DNA of 33,038 bases from Nymphaea colorata (GCF_008831285.2 NW_022204896.1:1-33038), one strand, 5' to 3'; shown: positions 10,371 to 20,996, numbered from the stretch's first letter. Numbers and translations are program-made. The notes: a model not told the origin generated them from the sequence alone.

Positions 10371-11580
10371 ATAATATTCCAACAAGGTGAAAGTTATACT
10401 CTTTTTTGTCTAGTTTTGACGAGGAGGGTAAAGGGGCAGCCAACCTTGTGCAAGTTTGACAATTGAACGGTATTTCTTGGGGGCCAAACCTAAAATTGAT
10501 TGATTAGATGTTGCTATCCAAAATCTACTGATGACATTCTTAATTTATAAGTTTCTAATTTGTTAAGAGCAAAAATAATTCAGAATGTAATTTTTTTATA
10601 TATGTTATTTCCTGTGATTTTAGTTATTCAACATATATATTCATATACATTGTTTTGATAATATATATTGGTTTTTTTATTTGTTTGCTACCTTTATTTG
10701 TGTAGAAAACTAGAAAATTCTTAAAAGTATATGATATTAGATTGATCTATCTTCCATATTGCTTAACGAAGTATTGCATCACTTTGGGATGTGGGTGTCA
10801 TTGCAGCCAATGGATTGAATACCCATGATCCTAGTTGGGAACATTGTATCTACTTTTCTTTATTTTTTTCGTCCCTTTTATCACGTATCCATGGTATCTG
10901 CAAAGTTCTCATTTATTTACTAGGGTGTTAGATACTACATGTAAATTGTCATTAGGAGCTTGGTCTACCATCATGTTTTGTTTTATTTAGTATTTTGGAA
11001 CTGTTTTTCTACTCTTATGTACTAAGCTACGCTGTCCTAAGGGTCTGCTATGGTTGTCATTTTTTAAAAATCACCTGGCTTATATGGTTTTACACACTAC
11101 TTCGTCATGGGTGCACATGGTTGTGCACCAGGCGGGGCTGGATTCTCAGAGGCCCGATGGGCATGGCTGAGTCATGGTTGGGCACATTACCCTGCTCGTT
11201 ACTAATTGGGTTGGTTTAGCCCAATGCTTATCAAACACTTAGCCCAAAATATTGCCTGGTACATGTCTTGATAAGGGCTTCTTAAATTGTTGCAGTTTAG
11301 AAGAGCACGTAGGAAAAGTTAAGGGAAGTGCCTTTTTATAGTACATTCTTTCACCCTTCTCAAAAAAGAGTAGGGGACTTTGATTCTTCTATGTTTTTCT
11401 TTATCACTTCTCCCTAGGCACCTTATGGCTTGTGCCTTGTACAAAATGTAGTTTTGTTTAGTCTTGTATTGAAAATATCTTAGGAAAGCCATCCACAAGA
11501 CACTAGTAAAATGGGGTATGGCATCGCAAACAAGTGAACATTCTCAATAAAAAAAATATAAGAAAAGAAAAATATTTCTT
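10371..11580. other. No gene recognised; short GC-richer patch at 11095-11230
   Basis: Mostly AT-rich. The patch contains a small hairpin (GGTGCAC...GTGCACC, about 11109-11129) and GCCCGATGGGCAT-type strings that faintly recall the hAT subterminal repeats. This is too weak to call. Confidence 0.4.
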
Positions 11581-11757
11581 GCCACGCCGGGCTATACCTG
11601 GCGAATCTCGGGTGGCACCTGGACCTAGCACATTAACTTGCCAGGCTGGGCTATACCTGGCGAATCTCGGGTGGCATCCGGACCTAGCACGTTTACTTGG
11701 CAGGCCAGGCTATACCTGGTGAATCTCTGCTCGCCACGTAAACTTCCATGCCTGGCA
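11581..11757. repeat. 59-bp tandem repeat, three copies
   Basis: GGCTATACCTGGYGAATCTC recurs at exactly 59-bp spacing (11590, 11649, 11708). The first two copies are almost identical through GGACCTAGCAC. The third is more diverged after AATCTC. Each unit carries a CCTGGC/GCCAGGC-type short inverted pair. It lies in otherwise plain sequence. Confidence 0.9.
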
Positions 11758-13170
11758 TTGCTCGATGCCCAGCCCTGGGTGCATATGAAGAGAAGCTGTG
11801 AAGACACCAAAATGGTTTCCAACATGTTTTCCAACTTTACTTTTAGACACTCTTAGAATCTACATTTATGTCATTAACCATAGTCTAGGCTTTGCTTGTT
11901 AGACCTAGCCACACCCTTACCCTTTATGCAGCCATCTCAAAACTGTAGTAAATAATTACAAATTTTGCCCGTCTATACCCATACTGTACAATGACATACT
12001 TTTTGCTATTAAGGAGTTATTCGACTTTAGTAAGCAAGATTCACAGCCTAGCCAATGGTGGGAGCCTCTTCATTGAGCATGCCTAGTCCCATCACACCCC
12101 CTCAGATAGACTCTCCTAAGGCTTGTGGTGCATTTTGAGTAATTCTCAATATGGCCCTTGGCCGAGGTCTTGAACTACAACATTGCTACTTGTGAGCATT
12201 AAAGTGATCATTCTTCTCTAGGCAAGTTTTGAGGCTTCGCCACCTATTTAGGCCTTTTCTTCTGGTGCACCTATTCCATATGTGTCACCCTAGTACCCCT
12301 CTATCATAATCCTGCATGCGTTCAGTCAAAATTTCCCTTTCTTCCTTGGCAAATTTCCTAACCTATAGGATCACCATGAGGCCTTGGACCTTACTAAATT
12401 TAATCTTCGTCCAGTTGGACAACAGTCATCACCAGGCAATTTGTCTGGGCTTCTTCATGAATGATGCTTATCCCTACATGCCACTTTCATATTCCTCTCT
12501 TGAAAACTAGAGTGTTCTCGGCCTAATTGCTAGTTTTACCCATATCTTTCCATCAAAACCACAAGTTCTTCAGTACTTTTAAACTTTTATTTGAACAATT
12601 TTAATCAAGTCTGTAAGTACTTTCTGCTCAGAATGAGCCCATAATCATCAATGTCGCATTACTGAGACATTTCCAAATGCAGCAATCTCTTCATGATCTC
12701 CCCATTAATGTTTTACTTCTGAAATCTAGTAGGTACCTATCCAAATTTCTAGTTTTGCCTTGGTAGATCTCCAAAGAAGTGAAATTGTCATTAAACCATA
12801 AGAAATGATGGCTTCATAAAAGCCCATAGTATAAAACTTAGAAAATATTAAAGATTTTGGAAAAGTATTTTGCCTAAACGAGCAAATCACTTGCATCTAT
12901 GTCATGGCTTCTAGAACCCAGTGCACGCCTAGAAGCAGCCACCCTTGACCCCAGACATGGCACAACATCAGACTGGCCACATTTCCTCGAAACGGTTTGT
13001 CAATCCACCTTTCTAGCAGTCATTCTTACAAAATTTTACTAAAGCAAATAAAAGAAAAACTCCAAAATTCTCATTGGCCTACCCCTAAACCTCTTGTTCT
13101 GGTTGCTTAGGTTCGGACCTCTTTATGAATGGGCCAACTCTACACCTCTTCACCTCATTGGTCAAGCACA
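11758..13170. other. No gene recognised; CT-rich, retroelement-like texture
   Basis: Unlike the AT-rich spacers to the left, this part has many C/T-rich runs and frequent stops in all frames. It resembles decayed retroelement sequence, but I found no gag, protease, integrase or RT motif. Confidence 0.4.
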
Positions 13171-13190
13171 CTTCTCACCACTATAAAATT
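13171..13190 (+). promoter_or_regulatory. TATA-box-like motif, possible LTR promoter
   Basis: CACTATAAAATTA at about 13179 lies some 30 bp downstream of a CATTGG motif. Because a probable LTR end lies at 14764, this could be the promoter of that LTR, but it is a short motif in AT-rich DNA. Confidence 0.3.
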
Positions 13191-13499
13191 ATGACCCCTC
13201 AAGGTTGGACATTCTACCCCATCATATTCTCATACATCTGATTCTACATTGTTTACATGTAAAATTTTTATCACAAAATTTTACACGCAATCTGTAACAA
13301 ATGAGATATCATTGTCTATACTTGCCTCCATTCTTTGTCCGGGGTTCCTAAGATGGGACCTAACATGTTGGTATGAGGTTCGACTGTTCTTAGCACTTTT
13401 ACCAGGGGTAATCAAACCAAGGACTAGACTAAAATGTTTTATTTTTCAACTTTAAATGTTGTCCAAAAGCTATGAAAGCATACATTCCATGAATTTGAA

Positions 13500-14350
13500 A
13501 TCATGCATGTTCTAAAAATCTAAGTAGATTTCAGAAAGAGGCTGATGACGAATAAGAAACTATAATGAAGTTTATTCATGTCTGGATCATCAGAGATCAA
13601 TGCAAATCGATGATCCTAGATCTAAAATGATGCATGCAAAACTAGGTCATGTAGACCTGAAGTCTAGTCACTGCCAGCACTGGGGTATAGAACATGGACA
13701 AGGTAGATCTAAACCTAAATCCAAGAATTGAGATCAGGATATGAGGGATTCTTGTTCTAAATTTGAAATAAAGATGTCATAAAGATCATATCATGTTATG
13801 GAAATTTAGGATCGAAAATCCAAGATTTGAAATCATCGTTCAAAATCCATAGTCTAAGATTTGAGATGCAAAATCTGACATACAAAATCCATAATCTAAT
13901 TCTTGAGAACCAAAAGCTAGTATCTAAAATCTGAAATTTAAGATCTAAGACCTAGGATGCTAGTTCTATAATCTAAATCAATAATATAAGGTTCAACATC
14001 TAAAAATCCATGATCCCATGTTTAAAGTCTAAGATCTGAAATCCAATACTTGATATCTAACATACAAGATCCCTAATTTGAGATCCATGATCGGATTTCT
14101 GAAATCCAACAACGTGTTTCTTGAGATCCAAATCCAAACTTATTGCTCAAAATCAAATCAAAATTGATTAAAATTCAAAATCCAAAAAACGAAGATCTAT
14201 TTGATAAAGATACCCTGGTCAGCATTAATGTAAATATCAGATTTAAAATGATAGTGGACATCAAATGGTTAAAGTGAGAGATATACCAACAGAGAAAAAT
14301 GGATTGACTTGAAATCTCTAAAATGGTGAAGATGACAACAGACTCATACC
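13500..14350. repeat. Strand-skewed low-complexity tract of ATCTAA/ATCCAA words
   Basis: Degenerate repetition of words such as AAATCCAAGAT, AAATCTGA and AGATCTAAGA, without a fixed period, continues for about 850 bp. A shorter tract of the same kind is at 16780-16890. The complementary texture (TTGGATTTTGA words) fills 22500-24100. It is not coding. Confidence 0.7.
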
Positions 14351-14602
14351 AAGATCACGATATTGCTACAGATTTGGTTGGCTAATCATCTTGCACTAAG
14401 TCTTCTACCTTGACCAATTACGAAAGCATTGTTAGATTAATTCCAATTTTGTTTTTTTTTTTTTTCTAGAGACAAGAGAGAAAAAGAAGGAAAAAATTCT
14501 CCATCCAAGGGATGGAGCATCAGTTTTGCCTCATCTTGGATTCTTCACAACGATTATTTTGAGTTGCTGCAACCATGTAATCTAATGTTTAATCTCTAGA
14601 AC

Positions 14603-14764
14603 TGGCGGCTCCAGGTGCCTTTACTAGGAGTAATTAATCTAAGGGCTATGTTTATTCGATCCTCATACAGACGGGCAAGTCCCTTTCTTTCTTATTTTAA
14701 AACAAAACCTCATTTTTCTGGAGCACTCCAAAACCAAATACGAAAAATTTTGGGGATGTGAACA
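14603..14764 (+). repeat. 3' end of an LTR (copy 1)
   Basis: Bases 14656-14762 match 22180-22286 at about 99 of 107 positions in direct orientation. Just before that, 14603-14655 matches 22130-22178 only as its reverse complement. The stretch ends ...GTGAACA, and two bases later a primer-site-like motif begins, so this is best read as the U5 end of a 5' LTR. Confidence 0.7.
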
Positions 14765-14766
14765 GA

Positions 14767-14786
14767 TGGCGACCGTGATGGGACCC
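14767..14786 (+). other. Primer-binding-site-like motif (tRNA-Arg type)
   Basis: TGGCGACCGTGATGGGACC begins two bases after the LTR end. TGGCGAC starts are typical of the tRNA-Arg primer sites of Tat/Ogre-type gypsy elements. The rest is diverged, so the assignment is inferred. Confidence 0.5.
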
Positions 14787-15555
14787 ATAGCCTTATAATT
14801 GATGCATTTTAACTAACTCGAACATCTCATATGTTACCAATGATAAAGCATGTCCCCTATTTTGGCCTTGAACCCATTGGCATTTCATTGCACTGCTTAG
14901 TGATTGTGTTTGCTATCTTGCACATAAGACTAATTGAGGAGGATCAATCATGTTCACTTATATCTAGTATTAAATACAACCCTCATCAATTTAAGAGTTG
15001 TTTGAAAACAATGTTTACTCTTTTATTTATTTTAATCATCATCTTAGGCAACATTTCATTAGAGACAACTCATTTTACATGATCTTTCATACTTCAAAAT
15101 TTCTCATAGCTATTTGTCCCGATCATCATGTTGTCTGGCTTGGTCTTTGGCGGTAGCAAATGACTAAGCTTTACAACTAGACCACACTTTGGGAGGGAAA
15201 GCCCCCTCATTAGTACCATGAGTGGTAATTTATGGTATATCGATGAGTGATCAAGAAGAAGTTGTTGAACCCTACCCTTAGTTGCCTAAGAAAGAATCTA
15301 TGCTCGTACTAAGGCATTTGGCTAAGGTATATAAGCATAACTTGACATTAGATTATCGTGACACAAAATTGTCTCAATTAGGTTCCTATACCCAATTTTC
15401 TACAAAAAAAATTATTTCATGGTAGATTGTGATGTGCATAAAACCTTATGTGACGATTTACAACCTCATTTCATACCTCTACTTCATGTTGTCTTGGTCA
15501 ATCTAGTCAATCTTTTCACTAATTCAATCTTTGTCTTTTAGAGTCATCATTCAAG
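14787..15555. other. Untranslated leader of the LTR element, no gene recognised
   Basis: Between the primer site and the gag-like frame there is only one small plus frame (14831-15082, 83 codons). It is rich in hydrophobic residues and shows no known motif. Confidence 0.4.
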
Positions 15556-16419
15556 ATGTATTCTTTTCAACGTAGTGTCACCTTCCCTTATGATCACATC
15601 CTCTTTGGGGAAGGTCCTGAACGGTCCACCTACATATCTCTTGAGTGTAAACTTTTGGCTCCCGAATGGTATCGGTCGTGGCATCCCACATTCTCTCGAA
15701 TGTTTCCTTCATACTTTGAAGAATGTGGGCTAGAGACAGTGGTAGTCAGAGGAATACAAACAATAGATGGAAATTTGGTGCATGCAATTGCCGATGGATG
15801 GAACCCAGGGACCTCCTCCTTTTAGTTTCAATAAAGAGAAATGCCAATATTATTAGATGAATTTGCCGAAATACTAGACCTCCCCACCCCGACTTGTAAG
15901 CCAAATGAACCATTAGAGAAACAATTACTCATGAACCACACTAAAGTTAATGCAAATGATCTTATTGCCCATTTTACTGGATGAAAAACTTGGCCTCTAG
16001 TAGAAAACCACGAGGACCAAAGCATCAATCTGAAAAAGTTATATGAAGAATTTGGAACCTATGTTGAACATTTTACTTTTCTTCAAAAAGCCATAAGAAG
16101 AATCAAACATTGTATGATGCTTTGCACAGTAGGAGTGACCATTTTCACTGATGGAAGTGACCTTCTAGATGTTCATATTGCCCAACATTTTTGGACATGG
16201 GGGCATAGTGGTACCCAACACTTGTCAGTAGCAATGATAGCCTTGGCTTTTCTTTATCGAGGACTCACCCGCTTCACCATTGGAGATACTGACTTCATAG
16301 AAGGATGCACATATGCTTTGCAATTGTGGTTCCTCAAGCACGCAGGACCCCAAGCTAGTCTATTCAAAAACACTGATGGTGCATTGACAAACTTAGAACA
16401 ATACCGTTGTTTGATTTAG
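15556..16419 (+). pseudogene. Broken gag-like/plant-mobile-domain-like frame (DUF7745-like?)
   Basis: One reading frame of 288 codons runs through without any frameshift, but with in-frame stops at 15823 (TAG), 15832 (TAA) and 15982 (TGA). The same frame shows sensible protein features across the stops: HILFGEGPERSTYISLE, ADGWNPGTSSF, MPILLDEFAEILDLPTP, a charged LKKLYEEFGTYVEHFTFLQK stretch, then CTVGVTIFTDGSDLLDVHIA and a hydrophobic, Leu/Trp-rich end. The 'EF-AEILDLP ... hydrophobic VxIF ... LDVHIA' order recalls plant mobile domain or DUF7745-type proteins found in plant retroelements. That match is from memory and uncertain. An upstream in-frame TAA at 15520 limits the frame. The role would be a structural or accessory protein of the LTR element. 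Confidence 0.5.
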
Positions 16420-16469
16420 CAGTTAGATGGAGATGAAATTATTTGAGACCATTGTGATCGTCGTCAGGG

Positions 16470-16640
16470 TCCACGCAAGTAAGGAGTCAAACCTGCAATG
16501 CAAGCCAAGGCAACCCATTTCAGGGGGGTTAAGCCTGAATTCAATATTGGCAAACCCATGTAGGTAAGGGGTTAAAGCTTCAACATAAGCTCAAACAACC
16601 CACTCAGGTAAGGGGTTAAGCATGAAACATCTCTCCCAAC
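16470..16640. repeat. ~41-44-bp degenerate minisatellite, about four copies
   Basis: Units start at about 16470, 16514, 16555 and 16599. They share CCCAYNNAGGTAAGGGGTTAA followed by an A/C-rich tail. It lies just upstream of the purine tract of the LTR element. Confidence 0.7.
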
Positions 16641-16703
16641 ATGTTTTGTTTGAAAAATTTGTAGTGCTTATCTTTGTCACTAAGAACAGAAAACACCGGC
16701 TTA

Positions 16704-16722
16704 GTAACAAAGAGAGGCATCT
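16704..16722 (+). other. Polypurine-tract-like motif and LTR start
   Basis: AACAAAGAGAGG, then CATC, then TGTAATTAGCCC. A purine run directly before a TG-starting segment is what a 3' LTR junction looks like. Confidence 0.45.
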
Positions 16723-17126
16723 GTAATTAGCCCAAATTTTTCTAAAAGACTGTTATTTTACCCAAGCATGAAACCCAAATTTAGACGCAAGATTCAAATC
16801 CAAGATCCAACTTTCAGATCCAAATTAGATCCAAAACTCAATTTTAGATCCAAATCGATCATTTGAATCTCAAAATCCAAATTCAAGTTCAAAACAACAA
16901 AGTCTGGTGTTGTGAGCGTTGCGCGCGCATGCATAAATGTCACCCATGTTTTACACTTCAAACCAAAATACGTTTTTGAAACTCAAAACGAAGCCGACCA
17001 CTCCTTTATAACAAAAAAAAATCAATTTTCTACATATTTTTTAAAAAGAAGATTTTATGCTCATTTTATCGTTTTTTATTCCATTTCATATTATTTCAGA
17101 AGTTTTTCTTTTTTAAAAAAAAAGGG

Positions 17127-17281
17127 TATCGAGCGACGTGCAGTCGCGCGACCGCGCGTCACACGATCGTGGTAACGCGATCGCGTAATGCGATGCACCA
17201 CAACGCCTGGTGCTGTTGCGCCTCTGCCGCCCGGGCAGGGGCCTACAATGATGCAGCCCCACCCCCCTCCCCCCCCCCCCC
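17127..17281. other. GC-rich CpG island-like patch with a 13-C run
   Basis: GCGCGACCGCGCGTC, CGATCGTGG and AACGCGATCGCG give a dense CpG cluster. It is followed by CCGCCCGGGC and an uninterrupted C13 run (17269-17281). It lies in the presumed U3 region of the LTR and contrasts strongly with the AT-rich flanks. Confidence 0.7.
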
Positions 17282-17294
17282 AATTTTTCTTTGC

Positions 17295-17320
17295 AAAACC
17301 GACCCTTGGGGGTCGGTTTT
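17295..17320. repeat. Perfect 11-bp inverted repeat (hairpin)
   Basis: AAAACCGACCC (17295-17305), a four-base loop TTGG and GGGTCGGTTTT (17310-17320). Arms match fully. It sits between the C-run and the putative LTR promoter. Confidence 0.85.
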
Positions 17321-17507
17321 TTGAAAATTTTGGGTGGGCATAGCTCTGCCCATACCCCAAGGAGGTATTTGCAGGGCTGTGGCCAATCCCACTTGGTCAA
17401 AACTTATTTTTCTAAAAAAATTGAAAATAATTCAAAATTCTTTGAAATTCGGATGAAAATGTTGAGAAATTCAAAAAAATTCAAATTTTGAGTTTTGGCT
17501 CCAAAAC

Positions 17508-17520
17508 TCTCTATAGATAC
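17508..17520 (+). promoter_or_regulatory. Possible LTR TATA motif
   Basis: CTCTATAGATAC precedes a C-rich and then CTCT-rich leader, as is common at plant LTR transcription starts. The motif is weak. Confidence 0.3.
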
Positions 17521-17830
17521 CCCCACAATCCTCCCTTTTGGGCAAGAGTTGGCCATTGGGAGAAACTCTAGTGTATTCTCACTTGAAGACTTAGAGTTTC
17601 TCTTGAGCTCTCTCTCTGCCTCTTCCTCTTTTCATTTTTCTCAAACTTGGAGCAAGCTACAACTCTTCAAGGGAGCACTAAGGATCTCTTGAAAGACTCA
17701 TCTTCATCATCGTGGAGGTTAATTCAATGTGAGCTCAATATTATTTCAAGCATGATTGTTCATTTTCTCTAAGCTATTCTCACTAGAGGTATGTAATCAA
17801 TATCTCACCTCTTTCTTTCTTCATCTTCGT

Positions 17831-18146
17831 CTCTCTTCTTCCTCTCTTCATGGCCAAAGGAGATCGCCCTCAATCCCTGTCTTAGGGACAAGAGGTTATG
17901 CTCAAGTACACCGAGAGCATGAAAAGATGAGATGGTCTTTCATTTTATGATTAAATCATCATCCCTCTCATTTCTTTCATATTTTCATTCCTCTCTTCTT
18001 CCTCTTGCCATGGCCAAAGGAGATAGCTTTCACTCTCTATTTTAGAGTCAAGAGGCTATACTCAAATGCACCGGGAGAATGAAAAGATGAGATGATATTT
18101 CTTTTCATAATTGAATCATACTCTGCCTCTTAGTTAAATCTCTTTC
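17831..18146. repeat. ~160-bp tandem duplication in the LTR
   Basis: CATGGCCAAAGGAGAT occurs at 17849 and 18009, 160 bp apart. Similarity continues through CAAGAGG..ATRCTCAA, CACCGRGAG.ATGAAAAGATGAGATG and an AATCAT tail. Core identity is about 80 percent with mostly transitions. Each copy is preceded by a CTCTTCTTCCTCT tract. Confidence 0.8.
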
Positions 18147-18476
18147 ACTCTTTTTCCTTCCTTGAATATTGTCTATATATTATTCATATATAGTTGTTTG
18201 GTTTTCCATTCATATGTGAATGTATGGCGAGAATGAGATGTAGTTTGGGACTTCTTATCTTTACATTAATTTTTGAGGTTGAGACTTGTCCAACCTGGGG
18301 GAAACCCTCACAAAATATGTATATTTTAATATGCATTTACATGACATTTTGCATTAGTTTCCCTTTCATCATCCCATTAGGAACCTTAATGAACACCTTA
18401 TCGTGTGGTTTGAGTTTCTTCCATACCCAACGGTGGAAAAAACATATTCCCTTGAAACCAATGAAATGATAACATT

Positions 18477-18481
18477 ATATG
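18477..18481. repeat. Target-site duplication ATATG (left)
   Basis: ATATG directly precedes the left LTR and recurs at 20997-21001 directly after the right LTR. Five bases is the expected size for copia integration. Confidence 0.95.
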
Positions 18482-18650
18482 TGATAAATTAGGAGAAGAT
18501 TATACCTTGATTAACCTCGAAATCTGCCCTAACTCCTCTTTATATAGACTAGAGGAGAGAGAGAGAAGATACAAGAGAACCATCTAAAGAAAAAGTTATT
18601 TACAAAAGTACCCTCTTAAACCTAAAACTGAATATAAACACATCTTAACA
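18482..18650 (-). repeat. 3' LTR of the copia element (169 bp)
   Basis: Nearly identical to the LTR at 20826-20996, with two substitutions and one GA unit fewer. It contains TATATAAAG on the minus strand at about 18545-18537, a TATA box, next to a (GA)n stretch. Confidence 0.96.
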
Positions 18651-18662
18651 CTCCCCCTCAAG
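18651..18662 (-). other. Polypurine tract of the copia element
   Basis: The minus strand reads TTGAGGGGGAG directly before the 3' LTR (TGTTAAGATG). This is the expected position for plus-strand DNA priming. Confidence 0.9.
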
Positions 18663-20703
18663 TTGGAGCGTATATGTCAAATAGGCTCAACTTGGAATAG
18701 CAGCTTTGGAATGGTCCCCTTGCAAGAGCCTTAGTAAAGATATCAGCCGTTTGCCCTGTAGTTGAAATGTGTGAGGTACTTACAAACCCCTTTTGAATCA
18801 TGTCTCTGGTGTAGTGACAATCTACTTCAACATGCTTGGTTCTTTCATGAAAAGCCGGATTATTAGCAATAAACAGTGCAGCTTTGTTATCACATAACAA
18901 TTGCATAGGAAGAGGCACTTCGACAGTAAGATCCACCATCAGGGATCTAACCCACATAACTTCAGCAGTACCCTGAGCCATAGCTCTATACTCAGATTCT
19001 GCACTTGATCTGGCAACCACAGTTTGCTTCTTACTCTTCCATGTAACCAAGTTGGATCCAATAAACACACAAAATCCAGTGGTGGATTTTCTGTCTGAGG
19101 GGCATCCCGCATAGTCGGCATCAACATACACAGATATAGTGAGTGAGGTACCATTCTGAAAGAAGAGTCCCGTTCCTGGTGAATTCTTTAGATACCTAAG
19201 AATCATCATAGCAGCATCCCAATGAACTTTCTTGGGCTTATCCATAAATTGACTCACTCTGCTAACAGCATAGGCAATGTCAGGTCGAGTAACAGTGATG
19301 TATAGGAGCTTCCCAACAATCCCTCTATACTGTCTCGCATCAACATCTTTAGTATCATCATCATATAAGCGGGTATTGATATCCATAGGCGTGGATGCAG
19401 GTCGACACCCCAGCATCCCTGTCTCTTGCAAAACATCAGTAACGTATTTCCTCTGGCACATGATAAGACCCTTTCGATTTCTGGCAAACTCAATACCGAG
19501 GAAATAACGTAGTTCACCAAGGTCCTTGGTGACAAAGTGTTGTCCAAGGACATCCTTGATGTTGGAAATCCCCTGATCATCATCCCCTGTAACAATGATA
19601 TCATCAACATAGACAAGGACTATCACCGTACCTGTAGAAGTCTTCTTGACAAAGAGGGAATGATCGGCCGAAGAACATCTGAAGCCCTCATTCTAAATAT
19701 TCTCTGGCAATTTCTGAAACCAAGCTCGAGGACTCTGTTTCAGACCATAAATCGCCTTTCGCAATCTGCACACTTTCTGACACTCCCCCTCAGCAACAAA
19801 CCCTGGTGGTTGCTGCATATACACTTCTTCATGTAAGTCACCATAGAGAAAGGCATTTTTGACATCAAGCTGTGATAGAGACCAATTCTTGCTGACAGCC
19901 ACAGCAAGGAGAATCCGTAAAGAGGCATGTCGTGCCACAAGAGAGAAGGTATCATAATAATCAACCCCATAAGTTTGGGTATAGCCTTTAGCAACCAGAC
20001 GAGCCTTATATCTGTCAAGGCTGCCATCCGCTCTGTATTTGATAGTAAAGATCCATCTGCAACCAACAATGGCTGCATCAGCTGAAGGAGTAACAAGGGT
20101 CCAGGTGCCTCTAGACTGAAGAGCATCCATCTCTTCTTGCATAGCTGCAGCCCATTTTGGATCAGAAAGAGCATCCATGGGATTCTGTGGAAGAGCAATA
20201 GCCGACAGCCCCTTGACAAACTGTCAGTACATAGGAGTGAGTCTATCCATGGATAAGTGACCAGAGATAGGATGCAAAGTGCAACTGCGTTTGCCTTTCC
20301 TTTGAGCAATGGGCATATCAAGTTCATTAGGAGCATGAACCTGCTCGTGACATTCTCCTATGTCATCATTACATAAAAAATTGTCAGCTAATAACAAGCT
20401 GACAACGCTGATCAGACACAAGCCGACGAAGAAGAACGAGGAGAGATACCAGAGACGACAGCGGAGCAGCGGTGGAGAGCAGCGACGGTGCAGGGCAGCA
20501 GCGGAGCAGCGGCGGTGCAGAGATGCTGCTAGAGCAGGCAGAAACGACGGGCGAAGATGGCAGCGACGGGCGGAGATGCTGCGAGACGCGAGCAGGCGGC
20601 GGCGGGCGAGGACGCGATCCGGCGGCGGCGGGCGATGCTGGTCGTGGTCAGGCGGCGACGGGCGGAGAGAGCAGCGATGCAAGCGGCGAAGATGGGCGGA
20701 CAC
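18658..20703 (-). pseudogene. Ty1/copia pol remnant: reverse transcriptase and RNase H
   Basis: One frame of 682 codons is open except for two in-frame stops: TGA at 20226-20224 and TAG at 19695-19693. The N-terminal ~100 codons read through the GC-rich leader (Arg/Ser/Pro-rich) and are probably not a real protein part. From about 20340 the sequence is pol: the [18 protein letters not shown] entry, [52 protein letters not shown], then YVDD (19611-19600) of the RT active site. RNase H follows, with acidic residues in VDADYAG, SSAESEYRAM, LLCDNKAA and ADIFTKAL, in that order. Integrase is absent apart from a short linker. The polymerase and RNase H motifs are all intact, and only the two stops break it. 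It copies retroelement RNA into DNA in the family. Confidence 0.93.
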
Positions 20704-20810
20704 GAGCGACGGGCGGAGATGGACTGACGGGAGGAAGAGCAGCGACGGTCGTGATCAGGCAGCGGCTGGCGCCGCTCAATCAGCGACGACGCGCTGAGGA
20801 GGAGGCGGCT
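20704..20810 (-). other. GC-rich leader of the copia element
   Basis: The CGG/AGCAGC-rich stretch continues from 20440 to the primer site. Its long plus-strand frames arise from the composition and show no conserved domain. Confidence 0.7.
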
Positions 20811-20825
20811 GGAGCTCTGATACCA
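20811..20825 (-). other. tRNA-Met primer-binding site of the copia element
   Basis: The minus strand reads TGGTATCAGAGCTCC immediately after the LTR end. It is complementary to the 3' end of initiator tRNA-Met, the standard plant copia primer. Confidence 0.95.
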
Positions 20826-20996
20826 TGATAAATTAGGAGAAGATTATACTTTGATTAACCTCGAAATCTGCCCTAACTCCTCTTTATATAGACTAGAGGA
20901 GAGAGAGAGAGAAGATACAAGAGAACCATCTAAAGACAAAGTTATTTACAAAAGTACCCTCTTAAACCTAAAACTGAATATAAACACATCTTAACA
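20826..20996 (-). repeat. 5' LTR of the copia element (171 bp)
   Basis: Holds the promoter: TATATAAAG on the minus strand at about 20890-20882. It is followed on the right by the ATATG duplication (20997-21001). Confidence 0.96.

Larger units (their letters stand above)
18482..20996 (-). mobile_element. Complete-ended, internally deleted Ty1/copia retrotransposon
   Basis: A 2515-bp element on the minus strand. LTRs (18482-18650 and 20826-20996) start TG and end CA on the coding strand. The 5' LTR at the right is followed by a tRNA-Met primer site (20825-20811). The left LTR is preceded by a GAGGGGGAG purine tract. An exact ATATG duplication flanks the element. Inside there is only a GC-rich leader and the C-terminal half of pol (RT and RNase H). 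Gag, protease and nearly all of integrase are missing, so it moved using a partner's proteins. The LTRs differ by two substitutions and one GA unit, so the insertion is young. It landed inside an older LTR. Confidence 0.96.

Noticed and set aside
11095-11230. GC-rich patch resembling hAT subterminal sequence
   Set aside because: No tip sequence, no inverted partner and no target duplication.
13249-13455. Plus frame after a TATA-like motif
   Set aside because: No gag-like or other motif, and the region is better explained as LTR-type non-coding sequence.
20360-20828. Two long plus-strand frames in the GC-rich copia leader
   Set aside because: They lie antisense to the element, are Arg/Gly/Ala-rich because of CGG/GCA repeats, and overlap the primer site and LTR.
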